A stretch of DNA of 64,000 nucleotides from Exophiala sp. HKRS030 (Eukaryota > Ascomycota > Eurotiomycetes > Chaetothyriales > Herpotrichiellaceae), in NCBI GenBank assembly GCA_023897205.1, contig JAHWDD010000007.1:2728001-2792000 (forward strand), given 5' to 3'. The notes beneath the pieces are model-generated. The model ran no database searches. It was not told the DNA's origin and worked only from the letters and a program-made list of their open reading frames with translations. How positions within the stretch are numbered: position 1 is the stretch's first letter; each line of letters opens with the position of its first letter. Shown piece by piece: positions 63,474-64,000 of this stretch. The position numbers and the translations under genes are program-made.

Positions 63474-64000
63474 CATTGTAGGTGGTTGAAACTTGCCACG
63501 CACCATTCTCACGGGTTCTGGAGACGACGCGCGACGGGTGATGGGTGGATGGAGGGAGTGGGTGCGTGCGGACATTTGCAATACGAGCTGTTGTCTTGAG
63601 CAAGATACAATAAGGGCTTCCTCAAAGTTGTCAATTCAATACTCTTTGTGGGCTATGCATACCTAGGACCGGAGTTGGGAGATGAAAATTGTCAATAGCT
63701 TCTAGCCGTGTATGAATAGTTGAAATAGATTCTCACTTTCACATTTCTTGGAAAATCTGGATTTTTATTTTGCTCACGACAATATCTTCGTGTCTCGTCA
63801 CGCTGTACCATATCTAAGTGCTTCCTGGCCCTCCTAGCAAAGCGAATCTGCGTACAATGCTAGGACCCACTTCATCATATTCTGCCTTGGTATGACAGTA
63901 GCTTCTAAATTCTGGTGTTTGACCAAGTAAGCTACCACCAAACCATGGTCCATGTCGTTGCCGCTTGTGTGTGACAACTTGAACCTCTAGCCCACCGCTT
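63474..64000. other. Right edge, 3' flank of trm2
   Basis: No gene or repeat recognised up to the end of the window. Confidence 0.4.

Overview
The window is nuclear DNA of a filamentous ascomycete (Pezizomycotina). The signs are many short spliceosomal introns (about 45-155 nt, nearly all GT-AG), long disordered Ser/Pro-rich tails, pyrimidine-rich stretches upstream of start codons, and the gene content: a septation-network LRR scaffold, Svf1, PIR wall protein, protoglobin, GPI/TM-anchored GMC oxidoreductase and an H4-variant histone. There are no operons, CRISPR arrays or recognisable transposons. I could not place the genus.

Layout: 1-1845 (-) 5' part of a DDHD-type phospholipase; 2614-3442 (-) V-ATPase proteolipid c''; 3953-7025 (-) large Ser/Arg-rich protein with a Cys-rich C-terminus; 7026-13077 about 6 kb without a recognisable gene; 13305-14469 (+) zeta-crystallin-type quinone oxidoreductase; 15866-17044 (-) six-exon divergent histone H4 variant; 17496-18734 (-) Svf1; 20148-20658 (+) mitochondrial ribosomal protein uL11m; 23073-25515 (+) HAL/Sat4-type kinase; 26743-30204 (+) WDR48/Bun107-type WD40 protein; 31112-32123 (-) mitochondrial SAM carrier; 32693-33921 (-) damaged metallo-beta-lactamase-fold hydrolase; 34505-35708 (-) HSL-type alpha/beta hydrolase; 36398-41649 (+) Cdc11/Nud1/SnaD LRR scaffold; 42291-44516 (-) anchored GMC oxidoreductase; 46071-47209 (+) PIR wall protein; 47868-48424 (+) small Myb/SANT-like protein; 49055-50041 (-) Pex11-family protein; 51053-51669 (+) Pmp3 with long tail; 52183-53253 (-) triosephosphate isomerase with a GC-AG intron; 54785-55887 (+) protoglobin; 56477-58759 (+) Prp43 helicase; 59699-60897 (+) Cys-rich single-pass membrane protein; 61434-63473 (+) Trm2 tRNA methyltransferase.

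Most genes are unrelated housekeeping functions. The only functional neighbourhood I can suggest is 32.7-35.7 kb, where two small-ester or lactone-type hydrolases lie head-to-tail.

Two points stand out. First, a strongly divergent histone H4 whose tail lacks the usual lysines and which contains a 16-nt exon. Second, at least twelve coding regions or segments are broken by exactly one missing base, almost always in a run of C or G. Restoring one base gives continuous reading frames whose summed exon lengths are multiples of three. This looks like systematic homopolymer under-calling in the assembly, and any automatic annotation of this contig will be split at these points.
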